A model generated the notes under the pieces. The model was given only the letters and a program-made list of their open reading frames with translations, was not told the DNA's origin and searched no databases. This document shows positions 1 through 8,766 of a stretch of DNA of 64,000 nt, one piece after another (the first letter of the stretch is position 1; every line of letters starts with the position of its first letter). Source of the stretch: Actinomadura luzonensis. GTDB taxonomy: Bacteria > Actinomycetota > Actinomycetes > Streptosporangiales > Streptosporangiaceae. Both the position numbers and the translations under genes were made by a program. Where the stretch lies: assembly GCF_022664455.2 (NCBI RefSeq), contig NZ_JAKRKC020000003.1:682001-746000 (forward strand), written 5' to 3'.

Positions 1-221
1 AAGGTGCGCTCGACGCCGACGCCGTAGCTGACCTTGCGGACGGTGAAGGTCTCGCGGGCGCCGCTGCCCTGCCGGCGCAGCACGAAGCCCTTGAAGACCT
101 GGATACGGGAGCGGTTGCCCTCGACGACGCGTACGTGGACCTCGAGCGTGTCACCGGGACGGAAGCCCGGGACGTCGCTGCGCAGGGTCGCCTTCTCGAG
201 CTCCTGGATCTTCGTGTGCAT
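1..221 (-). CDS. rplS: 50S ribosomal protein L19 (3' end beyond window)
   Basis: L19 lies at the 30S-50S interface of the ribosome. The visible N-terminal part contains the family core RPGDTLEVHVRVVEGNRSR followed by RRQGSGARETFTVRK, close to actinobacterial L19. The C-terminal part lies beyond the left edge. Two in-frame ATGs exist, at 230 and 221. A GAGGA ribosome-binding site ends right against the first but is 9 nt from the second, so 221 (protein MHTKIQELEK...) is preferred. It is the last visible gene of the rpsP-khpA-rimM-trmD-rplS group, all on the minus strand, and is 151 bp downstream of trmD. Confidence 0.93.
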   Translation of the reverse strand, partial: MHTKIQELEKATLRSDVPGFRPGDTLEVHVRVVEGNRSRIQVFKGFVLRRQGSGARETFTVRKVSYGVGVERT

Positions 222-372
222 GAGAGTCATTCCTCAAAGTCGGGGGCATGCGGAGGTCCACTCGGCCGAGCTCTGTCGAGAGAGCGCAGCAGCGAAGCGG
301 ACGCGCTTGCTGTCGTCAGGCCCGGGTCACTTCCGGGCATGCGCCACCAACCTCATGATGAGAGGCAGCGAT

Positions 373-1158
373 TCAGTTTGCCACATCTTCCCGTTCGACG
401 CGAAACGACAGCTCATCGAGCAGCTTCCTGTCGTGTTTGTCGAGCGTGTCCGGGTCGAGCGCCGCGGCCAGGTCGGGCCGGTTGCGGACGGTGCGCCGCA
501 GCGCCTCGTCGCGCCGCCACCGGGCCACCTTGCCGTGGTGCCCGGACAGCAGCACGGCCGGCACCTCGTGGCCGCGCCAGACCGGCGGCTTGGTGTAGAC
601 GGGGCCCTCGACGAGGTTCCGCATGGAGCCGGGCGCGAAGGAGTCGTCGACGGCCGACTGCGCGTTGCCCAGCACGCCGGGCAGCAGCCGCCCCACCGCC
701 TCCACCATGACCAGCACCGCGACCTCGCCGCCGGCCAGCACGTAGTCGCCGATGCTGACCTCGTCCACGCGCAGCCGGCCGCCGTACTCGGCCATGACGC
801 GCGCGTCGATGCCCTCGTAGCGGCCGCAGGCGAACAGCAGCCACGGCTCGGCCGCCAGTTCCTGCGCCAGCTCCTGGGTGAAGGGCCGCCCGCTCGGCGT
901 CGGCACGACGAACCTGGGTGAGCCGTCGCCCGAGGCGAGGACGTCGTCGATGGCCTCGCCCCACACCTCGGGCTTCATCACCATGCCGGGACCGCCCCCG
1001 TAGGGCGTGTCGTCCACCGTCTTGTGCACGTCGTGCGCCCAGTCGCGCAGCTGGTGGACCCGCACGTCGAGGGTGCCGCGCCCGCGCGCCTTGCCGATGA
1101 GGGAGACGTCCAGCGGCGCGAAGTACTCGGGGAAGATCGAGATGATGTCGAGCCGCAT
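373..1158 (-). CDS. trmD: tRNA (guanine-37-N1)-methyltransferase
   Basis: TrmD methylates G37 of tRNAs using S-adenosylmethionine and prevents +1 frameshifting. The 261-aa product has the family start MRLDIISIFPEYF, the DTPYGGGPGMV loop, the CGRYEGIDARV motif and the SIGDYVLAGGE trefoil-knot SAM-binding segment. Its length is normal for the family. Its ATG shares one base with the TGA of rimM (TGATG), so the two genes are translationally coupled. The order rimM-trmD-rplS is the usual bacterial one. Confidence 0.97.
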   Translation of the reverse strand: MRLDIISIFPEYFAPLDVSLIGKARGRGTLDVRVHQLRDWAHDVHKTVDDTPYGGGPGMVMKPEVWGEAIDDVLASGDGSPRFVVPTPSGRPFTQELAQELAAEPWLLFACGRYEGIDARVMAEYGGRLRVDEVSIGDYVLAGGEVAVLVMVEAVGRLLPGVLGNAQSAVDDSFAPGSMRNLVEGPVYTKPPVWRGHEVPAVLLSGHHGKVARWRRDEALRRTVRNRPDLAAALDPDTLDKHDRKLLDELSFRVEREDVAN

Positions 1159-1658
1159 CAGAGCAGGCCCTCCGGCGGGTCCACGACCAGCCGGCCGCCC
1201 GCCACGTCCACCTCGGGCACCAGCGCCTTGACGAACGGGATCAGCGCGTCCTCCTGCCCCTTGCGGCGCACCACGAGGAGGTCCTGGCCGTGGTGCAGGA
1301 CGTCCTCCACCTCCCCCACGGGCTCGCCGGAGACGGTCTCGACGGCGAGGCCGATGAGCTGGTGGTCGTGGAACTCGTCGGGGTCGTCGGAGGGCTCGAC
1401 CTCGGCCGAGTCGATGACGAGCATGGTGCCCCGCAGCTCCTCGGCGGCGTCGCGGCCGATCACGCCTTCGAACGACAGCAGCAGGATGTCCTTGTGCCAG
1501 CGGCGGCCGGCGACCACGAGGGGGCCCCGGCCTGCGGGGTCGGTGGCGAGGGACGCGCCGGCGGCGAAGCGCCGCTCGGGCTCGTCCGTGCGCACCTCGA
1601 CGGTGACCTCGCCCCGAACGCCGTGCGGGCGGCCTATCCGGCCGACGACCAACTGCAC
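1158..1658 (-). CDS. rimM: Ribosome maturation factor RimM
   Basis: RimM binds ribosomal protein S19 and helps mature the 30S head. The 166-aa product opens QLVVGRIGRPHGVRGEV, the standard N-terminal beta-barrel signature. Its C-terminal PRC-barrel half contains DHQLIGLAVET and VDPPEGLL. An open frame continues upstream to 1700, but the GTG at 1658 is chosen because homologues begin there and a GGAAAGG site lies 8 nt upstream. Its TGA overlaps the trmD ATG. Confidence 0.93.
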   Translation of the reverse strand: MQLVVGRIGRPHGVRGEVTVEVRTDEPERRFAAGASLATDPAGRGPLVVAGRRWHKDILLLSFEGVIGRDAAEELRGTMLVIDSAEVEPSDDPDEFHDHQLIGLAVETVSGEPVGEVEDVLHHGQDLLVVRRKGQEDALIPFVKALVPEVDVAGGRLVVDPPEGLL

Positions 1659-1737
1659 GAATGTGCCCTTTCCAACGTCTCCAACGCGGCGCGCCCCCAC
1701 CGGTCGGCGGACCGATGAGGGCGCGGAAAACCTGACG

Positions 1738-1983
1738 CTAACGGACTGCTTCGTTCAGGTCGAGCAGATCGACCCGCACGTACTTCCCGTCGGCCAGGGC
1801 GTTCACGACCGTGCGCAGCGCCTTGGCGGTGCGCCCGCCGCGACCGATGACCTTGCCCAGGTCCTCGGGGTGCACCCGGACCTCCAGGACGCGCCCGCTG
1901 CGGATGCGGCGTGCGCGGACCCGGACATCGTCGGGATGTTCGACGATGCCCTTCACGAGGTGCTCGAGAGCCTCCTCGAGCAC
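1738..1983 (-). CDS. khpA: KH-domain RNA-binding protein, KhpA/YlqC family
   Basis: This is a small 81-aa protein with a single KH RNA-binding domain. The GKVIGRGGRTAKALR segment is the GxxG loop region that contacts RNA, and the C-terminus reads RVDLLDLNEAVR. KhpA partners with KhpB/Jag in several Gram-positive bacteria. Its role in actinomycetes is less settled. The GTG start at 1983 lies one base past the rpsP stop, which suggests coupled translation, and the length fits the family. The longer open frame to 2082 runs into rpsP in another frame and is not used. Confidence 0.9.
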   Translation of the reverse strand: MLEEALEHLVKGIVEHPDDVRVRARRIRSGRVLEVRVHPEDLGKVIGRGGRTAKALRTVVNALADGKYVRVDLLDLNEAVR

Positions 1984-1984
1984 G

Positions 1985-2425
1985 TCAGGCCTCGCCCTCG
2001 GTCGGGGTCTCGGCGGGGGCCTCGGACTCGTCCTTCTTCTTGGACCTGCGCGGCGTGGTGGCGGCCGTGCCGGTGTCGCCACCGGACAGGGCCTCCTTGG
2101 CCGCGGCCTCGTAGAGGGCGTGCCGGTCGGCCTTGGGCTCGGCGACCTTGAGCGGCGCCGGGGCGGCCTCGCCCTTGAACTTCTGCCAGTCGCCGGTGAG
2201 CTTGAGCAGCTTCAGCACCGGCTCGGTCGGCTGGGCGCCGACCCCCAGCCAGTAAGCCGCACGCTCGGCGTCGACCTCGATGCGCGAAGGCTCTTCCTTC
2301 GGGTGGTACAGGCCGATCTCCTCGATCGCCCGGCCGTCACGCTTGGTGCGGCTGTCGGCGACGACGATACGGTACTGCGCGTTGCGGATCATGCCGAGCC
2401 GCTTGAGCTTGATCTTGACTGCCAC
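1985..2425 (-). CDS. rpsP: 30S ribosomal protein S16
   Basis: S16 is an assembly protein of the small subunit. The product starts at GTG 2425 (MAVKIKLKRLGMIRNAQYR), with an AGGAGAG site 9 nt upstream. It carries the S16 core GRAIEEIGLYHPKEEP and WLGVGAQPTEPV. At 146 aa it is longer than the roughly 80-90 aa bacterial core, because of an acidic, lysine-rich low-complexity C-terminal tail that is common in actinobacteria. It is the promoter-proximal gene of the rpsP-khpA-rimM-trmD-rplS group. Confidence 0.96.
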   Translation of the reverse strand: MAVKIKLKRLGMIRNAQYRIVVADSRTKRDGRAIEEIGLYHPKEEPSRIEVDAERAAYWLGVGAQPTEPVLKLLKLTGDWQKFKGEAAPAPLKVAEPKADRHALYEAAAKEALSGGDTGTAATTPRRSKKKDESEAPAETPTEGEA

Positions 2426-2705
2426 GGGTGTGGTCTCTCCTGCATTCGAGCGTGGGTGAGCGGCGCCGCGCCGAGTGGGGCACGACAGGACGACGCTCCA
2501 GGGACAGGCGTGGCCGGCGAGACGGTGAGAGGGCGCCCACCTGGTCACGGTGTTCCAACATGCCATTGTGCCAGATCGCCGTCACTGCCCACGACCACAC
2601 GCGGAAGGACGCGCAAAGCCCCGGCAACGATCGAGGCGGCAGCCGAAAGGGAGGCGGTGGCGGCGGGAGGAAGCCCGCGGCCGGGCCGGCGGCCCGGCCG
2701 GGCGG
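2426..2705. other. Intergenic region between ffh and rpsP
   Basis: This 280-bp stretch contains no convincing gene. It should hold the promoter for the rpsP group on the minus strand and, at its left end in window coordinates, the ffh terminator-like hairpin described separately. No well-matched promoter hexamers were identified by eye. Confidence 0.6.
2678..2700 (-). terminator. GC hairpin just after ffh stop
   Basis: Two perfect 10-base arms (2678-2687 and 2691-2700) are separated by a 3-base loop, and the hairpin begins about 6 bases after the ffh TAG. There is no U tract. That is common for actinomycete stem-loop terminators, but it makes the call less certain. Confidence 0.5.
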
Positions 2706-4268
2706 CTACTTCTGGCCGGGCAGCTTGAGCTTGGACGGGTCGAAGCCGGGCGGCAGCTCCAGCCCCGGCGGCAGCTTGCCGTGCAGGTTGCCCAGCATGC
2801 CCCCCGGCTTGGGCGCCTGCGCCTCGCCGTCTCCGGAGCCCGCGCCGGCCGCCGACTTCTCCAGCGCCGCCTTGCGCGGGTCGCCGCTGACGCGCCGGCC
2901 CTTCTTGTTCTTCTTCTGCTGCTTGGCCGCCTTGCCCCGGCCGCCCGGCATGCCGGGGATGCCCATGCCGCCCGCGACCCGCTTCATCATCTTCTGGGCC
3001 TCGAAGAAGCGGGTGACGAGGTTGCTGACCGCGCTGACCGTGACGCCGGAGCCGGCCGCGATGCGGGCGCGGCGGGAGCCGTTGATGATCTTCGGGTCCT
3101 GGCGCTCGGCCGGGGTCATCGAGCGGATGATCGCGGCGATGCGGTCGAGGTCGCGGTCGTCGATGGCGTTGAGCTGGTCGCGCATCTGGCCCATGCCGGG
3201 CATCATGCCGAGCAGGTTCTTGATGGGGCCCATCTTCTGGACCATCATCATCTGCTCGAGGAAGTCGTCCAGCGTGAAGTTCTCGCCCGAGGTGAGCTTG
3301 CCCGCCATCTTGGCGGCCTGCTCCTCGTCGAACGTCTTCTGGGCCTGCTCGATCAGGGTGAGGATGTCACCCATGTCGAGGATGCGGGAGGCCATGCGGT
3401 CGGGGTGGAAGGCGTCGAAGTCTTCCAGCTTCTCGCCGGTGGAGGCGAACATGATCGGCCGGCCGGTGATGTGCCGCACCGACAGGGCCGCGCCGCCGCG
3501 GGCGTCGCCGTCGAGCTTGGTGAGCACGACGCCGTCGAAGCCGACGCCCTCCATGAACGCCTGCGCCGTGGTGACGGCGTCCTGGCCGATCATGGCGTCG
3601 ACGACGAACAGGACCTCGTCGGGCCGCACCGCGTCGCGGATGTCGGCGGCCTGCTTCATCATCTCCTGGTCGATGCCGAGGCGGCCGGCGGTGTCGATGA
3701 TGACGATGTCGTGCTGCAGCCGCCTGGCCTCGTCGATGGAGCGGCGGGCCACGCCGATCGGGTCGCCGACGCCGTTGCCCGGCTCGGGCGCGTAGACGGC
3801 GACCTGGGCCCGCTCGCCGACGACCTGGAGCTGCTGGACGGCGTTGGGCCGCTGGAGGTCGGCGGCGACCAGCATGGGCGCGTGGCCCTGCTCGCGCAGC
3901 CACTTGGCCAGCTTGCCCGCCAGGGTCGTCTTGCCGGCGCCCTGCAGGCCCGCCAGCATGATGACGGTCGGCGGCGTCTTGGCCAGGCGGAGCCTGCGGG
4001 TCTCGCCGCCGAGGATCTCGATCAGCTCGTCATTGACGATCTTGACGACCTGCTGCGCCGGGTTGAGCGCCTGGGAGACCTCGGCCCCGCGGGCGCGCTC
4101 CTTGACCTGGGCGACGAACGCCTTGACCACCGGGAGCGCGACATCGGCCTCCAGCAGGGCGATGCGGATCTCCCGGGTGGTGGCGTCGATGTCGGCATCG
4201 GACAGCCGGCCCTTGGATCGGAGGGAGGAGAATACCGATGTGAGGCGGTCGGAAAGCGTCTCGAACAC
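2706..4268 (-). CDS. ffh: Signal recognition particle protein Ffh (SRP54)
   Basis: Ffh is the SRP GTPase. It binds 4.5S RNA and signal peptides at the ribosome and docks with FtsY at the membrane. The 520-aa product begins MFETLSDRLTSVF (N domain). The G domain has P-loop GLQGAGKTTLAGKLA near residue 107, DTAGR near 190 and TKLDGDARGG near 250. The methionine-rich M domain (about 325-435) includes LLGMMPGMGQMRDQ and the SGSRRARIA-like RNA-binding segment. A lysine- and Gly/Met/Pro-rich tail of about 70 residues follows. It marks the left border of the conservon-rich interval. Confidence 0.97.
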   Translation of the reverse strand: MFETLSDRLTSVFSSLRSKGRLSDADIDATTREIRIALLEADVALPVVKAFVAQVKERARGAEVSQALNPAQQVVKIVNDELIEILGGETRRLRLAKTPPTVIMLAGLQGAGKTTLAGKLAKWLREQGHAPMLVAADLQRPNAVQQLQVVGERAQVAVYAPEPGNGVGDPIGVARRSIDEARRLQHDIVIIDTAGRLGIDQEMMKQAADIRDAVRPDEVLFVVDAMIGQDAVTTAQAFMEGVGFDGVVLTKLDGDARGGAALSVRHITGRPIMFASTGEKLEDFDAFHPDRMASRILDMGDILTLIEQAQKTFDEEQAAKMAGKLTSGENFTLDDFLEQMMMVQKMGPIKNLLGMMPGMGQMRDQLNAIDDRDLDRIAAIIRSMTPAERQDPKIINGSRRARIAAGSGVTVSAVSNLVTRFFEAQKMMKRVAGGMGIPGMPGGRGKAAKQQKKNKKGRRVSGDPRKAALEKSAAGAGSGDGEAQAPKPGGMLGNLHGKLPPGLELPPGFDPSKLKLPGQK

Positions 4269-4325
4269 GTGGTTGGCCAGTCCTCGAAGCGAATGAACGT
4301 CTAAGACTCCAGCCTAGCCGCTTCC

Positions 4326-4913
4326 CTAGCCGCTCCAGCCTGGCACGGCCATGCGAACCGTGAGAGCGTGCTCGACCAGGTTGATCAGAGCGCCCTTGAC
4401 GGAGTCCTTGGAGCGGGCGTCCAGCCGGACCATCGGGATGTGCGGGGCCAGGGTGAGCGCGTCGCGCACCTCGCCGTCGCTGTGCGGGTACTGCCCGTCC
4501 CAGCCGTTGATGCCGACGATGAACGGCAGCTGCGCCTCTTCGAAGTAGTCGATGGCCGGGAAGCTGTCGGCCAGCCGGCGGGTGTCCACCAGCACCACCG
4601 CGCCGATCGCGCCGCGCACGAGGTCGTCCCACATGAACCAGAACCGGTGCTGCCCGGGCGTGCCGAACAGGTACAGGATCAGGTCACGGTCCAGCGAGAC
4701 GCGGCCGAAGTCCATGGCCACGGTCGTCGTCGACTTCAGCGGCGTCATGCCCAGGTCGTCGATGCCGGCGGAGGCGTCGGTCATGACCGCCTCCGTGGTC
4801 AACGGCATGATCTCCGACACCGCGCCGACGAACGTCGTCTTGCCGACGCCGAAGCCCCCGGCCACGACGATCTTCGTCGAGGTCAGGCCGGGGCTAGAGC
4901 CTGCGAAGTCCAC
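4326..4913 (-). CDS. cvnD: CvnD1, conservon Ras-like GTPase
   Basis: CvnD proteins are small GTPases thought to be the switch component of conservons and to act at the membrane with CvnA-C. This 195-aa protein has P-loop GGFGVGKTT (residues about 20-28), the switch II motif FGTPGQHRF, and GINGWD where classical small GTPases have NKxD. The GTG start at 4913 is chosen over the longer frame to 4952 because all five copies in the window begin (M/V)DFAGSS or (M/V)DYAGSS there. It overlaps the 3' end of cvnC1 by 20 bases. Its first roughly 165 residues are identical to CvnD2 at 12872-13459, and only the C-terminus differs. Confidence 0.93.
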   Translation of the reverse strand: MDFAGSSPGLTSTKIVVAGGFGVGKTTFVGAVSEIMPLTTEAVMTDASAGIDDLGMTPLKSTTTVAMDFGRVSLDRDLILYLFGTPGQHRFWFMWDDLVRGAIGAVVLVDTRRLADSFPAIDYFEEAQLPFIVGINGWDGQYPHSDGEVRDALTLAPHIPMVRLDARSKDSVKGALINLVEHALTVRMAVPGWSG

Positions 4914-5316
4914 TGAGCACCCTTTCCAGGAGGCTGACGTCCGGTCTACCACCCGATTCCAGCTGCGGCTGGTGCACTCGTACGAGGCCCTCGGCCGCCA
5001 TGTCCGCGATCAGAACACGCACCACGCCGAGCGGTATCCGCAGCAGCGCCGACACCTCCGCCACCGACCTGACCTGCAGGCAGAGCTGGCTGATCGCCTT
5101 GTACTCCGGCGTGATGTGGGAGAACTCCCGGTGCTCGGCGGTCGCCGAGGACACCAGGGCCTCCATCGCCAGCTTGACCTTGGGCGCGGTGCGCCCGCCG
5201 GTGACGGCGTAGGGCCGCACCGGCGAGGCGGGGTCGGCGGCGGTGGGCTGGGGCGGCGGCGGGGGCTCCCATCCGCCGCTGTTCCAGCCTCCGCTGTTCC
5301 ACGTGGGGTTCGTCAT
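4894..5316 (-). CDS. cvnC: CvnC1, DUF742 protein
   Basis: This 140-aa DUF742 family protein is predicted to fold around a winged-helix-like core and is a conservon component of unknown biochemical role. It has a Gly/Trp/Pro-rich N-terminus (NSGGW twice), then the family start RPYAVTGGRT, a central VAEVSALLRIPLGVVRVLIADM helix-turn-helix-like segment, and the invariant ending LLERVLSGLRRL. The ATG at 5316 is preferred over a frame-open start at 5340 because it follows an AGGTGATGG site formed by the cvnB1 stop region. It is 4 bases after cvnB1 and overlaps cvnD1. Confidence 0.9.
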   Translation of the reverse strand: MTNPTWNSGGWNSGGWEPPPPPQPTAADPASPVRPYAVTGGRTAPKVKLAMEALVSSATAEHREFSHITPEYKAISQLCLQVRSVAEVSALLRIPLGVVRVLIADMAAEGLVRVHQPQLESGGRPDVSLLERVLSGLRRL

Positions 5317-5320
5317 TCCA

Positions 5321-5743
5321 TCACCTGGTCTGGCTGGCACGCAGCTCCGCGCGCACAGCCGGGGTCAGCACCTGCCCGGCGCGGTCAACCATGAGCGTCA
5401 TCTGGTACGCCACCAGACCCATGTCACAGTCGGGGGCGGCCAGGACCGCCAGGCACGAGCCGTCGCTGATCGACATGATCAGCATCAGGCCCCGGTGCAT
5501 CTCCACGATCGTCTGATTGACGGCTCCGCCCTCGAAGACCCTGGCCGCGCCCTGCGTCAGGCTCACCAGGCCGGAGGCGATGGCGGCCAGCTGGTCGGCC
5601 CGGTCGGGCGGGAATCCGGCCGAGGCCGCGAGCGGCAGCCCGTCGGACGAAACCACCACCGCGTGCGCGACCCCGGGAACGGTACTGACGAAGTCGGTGA
5701 TCAACCAGTCAACCCCGCGTGCCGCGTGGCTCAGGTCGTTCAC
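5321..5743 (-). CDS. cvnB: CvnB1, roadblock/LC7 protein
   Basis: This 140-aa roadblock/LC7 protein belongs to the family whose members dimerise and regulate small GTPases, as MglB does for MglA in Myxococcus. The sequence opens MNDLSHAARGVDWLITDF and contains VSSDGLPLAASAGF and ISDGSCLAVLA. It keeps the invariant CDMGLVAYQMT segment, with LTPAVRAELRAS near the end. A role as modulator of CvnD1 is inferred from the family and the operon. Its ATG overlaps the cvnA1 stop (ATGA). Confidence 0.93.
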   Translation of the reverse strand: MNDLSHAARGVDWLITDFVSTVPGVAHAVVVSSDGLPLAASAGFPPDRADQLAAIASGLVSLTQGAARVFEGGAVNQTIVEMHRGLMLIMSISDGSCLAVLAAPDCDMGLVAYQMTLMVDRAGQVLTPAVRAELRASQTR

Positions 5744-8700
5744 GCGCCCTCCTCCCTGCTGTCACTCCTGGGGCCGGACCCGTACGTCCTGCCCTCGCTG
5801 ATGTCATCGCGTGCCGCCCGGAAGCCCTGCTGGAAGCTGGACAGGCGGCTGCGCACCCGGTCCGGGGAGACGGCCGGCATGGGCGCGACGCCCTTCGGGG
5901 CCGAGACGGTGTCGGCCGAGCCGGGCACCAGGTTGGCCTTGGGCACCCGCTTGGGCAGCCCGGCGGCCGTCGCCCCGTCGCGGACCGGCTCGACCACGGC
6001 CTTGGCCGCGCTCCAGCCCTCGTCCGCCTTGCTGGAGCCCCAGGTGGCGGCGGCGGCGTCGGAGCCGTGCTCGAACCAGGCCGACTCGACCGAGGCGAAG
6101 ATCGGCAGGTACTCGTCCCCCGACGTGGCCGGCTTGACCACGGGGATCGGGCCCGTGGCGGCCGACTCGGTCTCGGGGAAGTCGAAACGCGGCGCGGGGC
6201 CCGCCTGCTGCTGCGCGGGGCCGCGCGTCCACGGGCTGGGCTCCTCGGCGGGGGCGCGGGTCCAGGGCGACGGCTCCTCCGGCACGGCGCCCCGGCGCGG
6301 CAGCGCCGTGGTCTCGCCGGTCACCGGGCCGCGCGAGGAGACCCACACGTCCGAGGAGGGGGCGGAGTTGCCGGCCATCCAGTTGCCGGTCCCGGCACCA
6401 GCGCCGACGCCGTTGCCGCCGCCCGGCCCCATGCCGCCGCCCATGCCGCCGCCCATGCCGCCGCCCATGCCGCCGCCCATGCCGTTGCCCATGCCGTTGT
6501 CCGAGGGCCACTGCGGGGCCGACGACCACGGGGAGCCGGCCGCGGCGGGCTCCGCCGACGGGTACGACGGGTAGGACGGATGCCCAGGGCCGAGCTGGTA
6601 GGACGACGGCGGCCAGCCGCCGCCGGCGGCCGCGGGCTGCGGCGAGGGGAACTCCTGCGACGCCGGCCCGGCGCCCGCCCCCGCGGGGGTGGAGCCGGAG
6701 TACGACGGCGCCTGCGCGCCGAGCAGCGACTCGGGGATGAGCACCATGGCGGTCAGGCCGCCCGAGCCGTGCGGGCGGAGCTGCACCCGGATGCCGTGGC
6801 GGTGCGCCAGGCGGGCGACCACGAACAGGCCCATGCGGCGGGACACCGACACGTCCACGGTGGGGGCGCTGGCCAGCCGGTCGTTGGCCTGAGCCAGCTC
6901 CTCGGCGGTCATGCCGATGCCGGAGTCGCTGATGGAGAGCATGATGCCGCCGCCGTCGATCCGGCTGCCGGAGACGGGGACGCGGGTCTCGCGGGGCGAG
7001 AACGACAGCGCGTTCTCGATCAGCTCGGCCAGCAGGTGGATGACGTCGTTGACGGCCTGGCCGGCGATGGCGACGCCCTCGGGCACCTCCAGCACGACCC
7101 GCTCGTAGTTCTCGACCTCCGACAGCGAGGCGCGGGCCACGTCCACCAGCTTGACCGGCTGGCTCCAGCGGCGCGGCGGCTCCTGGCCGGCGAGCACCAG
7201 CAGGTTCTCGCTGTTGCGCCGCATACGGGTGGCCAGGTGGTCCAGCTTGAACAGGTTGCTGAGCCGCTGCTCGTCCTGCTCGCCCTGCTCCAGCCCGTCG
7301 ATCAGGGTGATCTGCCGCTCCACCAGCGTCTGGCTGCGCCGCGACAGGTTCACGAACATCGCGTTGACGTTGGCCCGCAGCTTGGACTCCTCGCCCGCCA
7401 GGCGGACCGCCTCGCGGTGGACCTCGTCGAAGGCCCGCGCCACTTCACCGATCTCGTCCCTGGAGTTGATCTCGATGGGCGGCACGCGGAGCTGCTCGGG
7501 GCTGACGTCGCTCTCGCGGAGCTGGCGGACCAGGTCGGGCAGCGTCTGGCCGGCGATCTTCAGGGCGTCGCCGCGCAGCCGGCGCAGCGGGCGGACCAGC
7601 GAGCCGGCCATGACGGCGGTGATCGCGAGGACCAGGATCAGCAGGCCGACGACGATCGCGATGTTGATCGCGGCGAGCTGCCGGTCGGCGCCCGCGACGT
7701 CGGTGCTCCGGGTGGCGACCTGCACGCCCAGGGTCTTCTGGACCTGGTGGAGGCGGTTGACGGTCTCGCCGATGGAGTCGAACCAGAGGTTGGCGTCGTC
7801 GTTGCCGGCGTCGAGGCGGCGCAGGTAGCGGGTGCCGGTGACGTTGTTGCTGGCGGCCACGCCGACCGCGTTGTTGTGCAGCAGGACGGCGCGGTCGATG
7901 AAGAACTCGGCGCGGCCGATCTTGAGGTTCGCGACCGTGTCGTCGAACATCTGGCGCTGCTGGAGGGTGGCGGCGGAGCGGAAGGCCGCCCGCTCGCTGT
8001 TGCGCTTGGACCCGGCGTCGAGGAACGCGTTGAACTCGGTCTCCTCGAACGAGCCGCGGGCCAGCGCGATGGCCAGCAGCGCGCGCTGCTTGGAGGCCTC
8101 CTCCTCGGCGCGGGCGATGGAGCGGAGGGCGGCGGCGGTGGAGATGAGCTGCTCGTCCGTCGCGCCCTGGGCCAGCTCGTCGTAGAGCTGCAGCAGCTCG
8201 GCGATGGTCTCGGAGTACTTCTCCATCGTGGGCAGCGGCGGGAGCTGCGTCTTGGTCACCGTCTCGCGCAGCGAGCGGAGCTGCGAGAGGCGGACCCTGA
8301 TGCGGTCCAAGGACCTGCGGCCGATGTCGGACAACGACGACTCGGTGGTCTTGGCGCTGGAGAGCACCCGGTTGACGCTGACGTCCACGATGCCCTGCTG
8401 GCCGGTGAGCCGGTCGAGCTCGGAGCCGGAGCGGCCGGAGGCGACGTAGCGGCTGGCCAGGTCGCGTTCGAGGCCGAGGTCGCGCGACAGCTCGGCGACC
8501 TGGGTGATGAGCGTGTTGACCTCGCCCACGATCTGGTACTGCTGCGCGCTGGCGATCGAGCTCGTGACGCGGAGCGCGCCCAGCACGACGGCCACGATCG
8601 TGGGGATGGCGATGAGGGCGATGAGGCGGGTTCGTACACGCCAGTTGCGCAGCGCGAGCGAGCTGCCCGCCTTGGGCAGCTGAACCTCTGGCACCTCGCC

Positions 8701-8766
8701 GCCCGCTGACTTTTCGGGCACGTCCGGGGCCCTACCACGACCGGCGTCGGTCGTTGTTGTCCTCAC
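5740..8766 (-). CDS. cvnA: CvnA1, membrane sensor histidine-kinase-like protein
   Basis: A 1008-aa conservon sensor. TM1 (about residues 47-68) and TM2 (about 363-388) flank an extracytoplasmic helical region resembling nitrate/nitrite-sensing NIT domains, an assignment by architecture only. HAMP follows at 388-450. The atypical H-box has LDHLATRMRRNSEN near 509, the N-box HLLAELIENALSFSP near 578 and the G1 box ISDSGIGMT near 610. The roughly 320-residue C-terminal tail is Gly/Pro/Ser-rich, with a GMGG repeat and three short motifs: LPIFASVESAWF near 887, GLPKRVPKANLVPG near 938 and a final RSRLSSFQQGFRAAR. The GTG at 8766 has GAGAGG 9 nt upstream, in a leader (GGCGAGAGGTTGC) shared with cvnA2 and cvnA3. 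Whether CvnA autophosphorylates is unproven. Confidence 0.92.
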   Translation of the reverse strand: MRTTTTDAGRGRAPDVPEKSAGGEVPEVQLPKAGSSLALRNWRVRTRLIALIAIPTIVAVVLGALRVTSSIASAQQYQIVGEVNTLITQVAELSRDLGLERDLASRYVASGRSGSELDRLTGQQGIVDVSVNRVLSSAKTTESSLSDIGRRSLDRIRVRLSQLRSLRETVTKTQLPPLPTMEKYSETIAELLQLYDELAQGATDEQLISTAAALRSIARAEEEASKQRALLAIALARGSFEETEFNAFLDAGSKRNSERAAFRSAATLQQRQMFDDTVANLKIGRAEFFIDRAVLLHNNAVGVAASNNVTGTRYLRRLDAGNDDANLWFDSIGETVNRLHQVQKTLGVQVATRSTDVAGADRQLAAINIAIVVGLLILVLAITAVMAGSLVRPLRRLRGDALKIAGQTLPDLVRQLRESDVSPEQLRVPPIEINSRDEIGEVARAFDEVHREAVRLAGEESKLRANVNAMFVNLSRRSQTLVERQITLIDGLEQGEQDEQRLSNLFKLDHLATRMRRNSENLLVLAGQEPPRRWSQPVKLVDVARASLSEVENYERVVLEVPEGVAIAGQAVNDVIHLLAELIENALSFSPRETRVPVSGSRIDGGGIMLSISDSGIGMTAEELAQANDRLASAPTVDVSVSRRMGLFVVARLAHRHGIRVQLRPHGSGGLTAMVLIPESLLGAQAPSYSGSTPAGAGAGPASQEFPSPQPAAAGGGWPPSSYQLGPGHPSYPSYPSAEPAAAGSPWSSAPQWPSDNGMGNGMGGGMGGGMGGGMGGGMGPGGGNGVGAGAGTGNWMAGNSAPSSDVWVSSRGPVTGETTALPRRGAVPEEPSPWTRAPAEEPSPWTRGPAQQQAGPAPRFDFPETESAATGPIPVVKPATSGDEYLPIFASVESAWFEHGSDAAAATWGSSKADEGWSAAKAVVEPVRDGATAAGLPKRVPKANLVPGSADTVSAPKGVAPMPAVSPDRVRSRLSSFQQGFRAARDDISEGRTYGSGPRSDSREEGA
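6431..6502 (-). repeat. 12-bp in-frame repeat encoding Gly-Met-Gly-Gly
   Basis: Four exact copies of atgccgccgccc (6431-6478) are followed by two degenerate copies (to 6502). Read on the minus strand within cvnA1, they encode a GMGG/GNGM run in the disordered tail. No other CvnA in the window has this run, so it is a copy-specific expansion. Confidence 0.9.

Noticed and set aside
6431..6502. Non-coding microsatellite
   Set aside because: It is in frame within cvnA1 and encodes a GMGG run, so it is treated as a coding repeat.
5719..8709. Very long plus-strand open frame opposite cvnA1 (similar ones opposite cvnA2-A5)
   Set aside because: These are antisense shadows produced by high GC content. 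The minus-strand frames have clear domain motifs, and the plus-strand translations are Arg/Gly/Ala/His-rich without any recognisable family.
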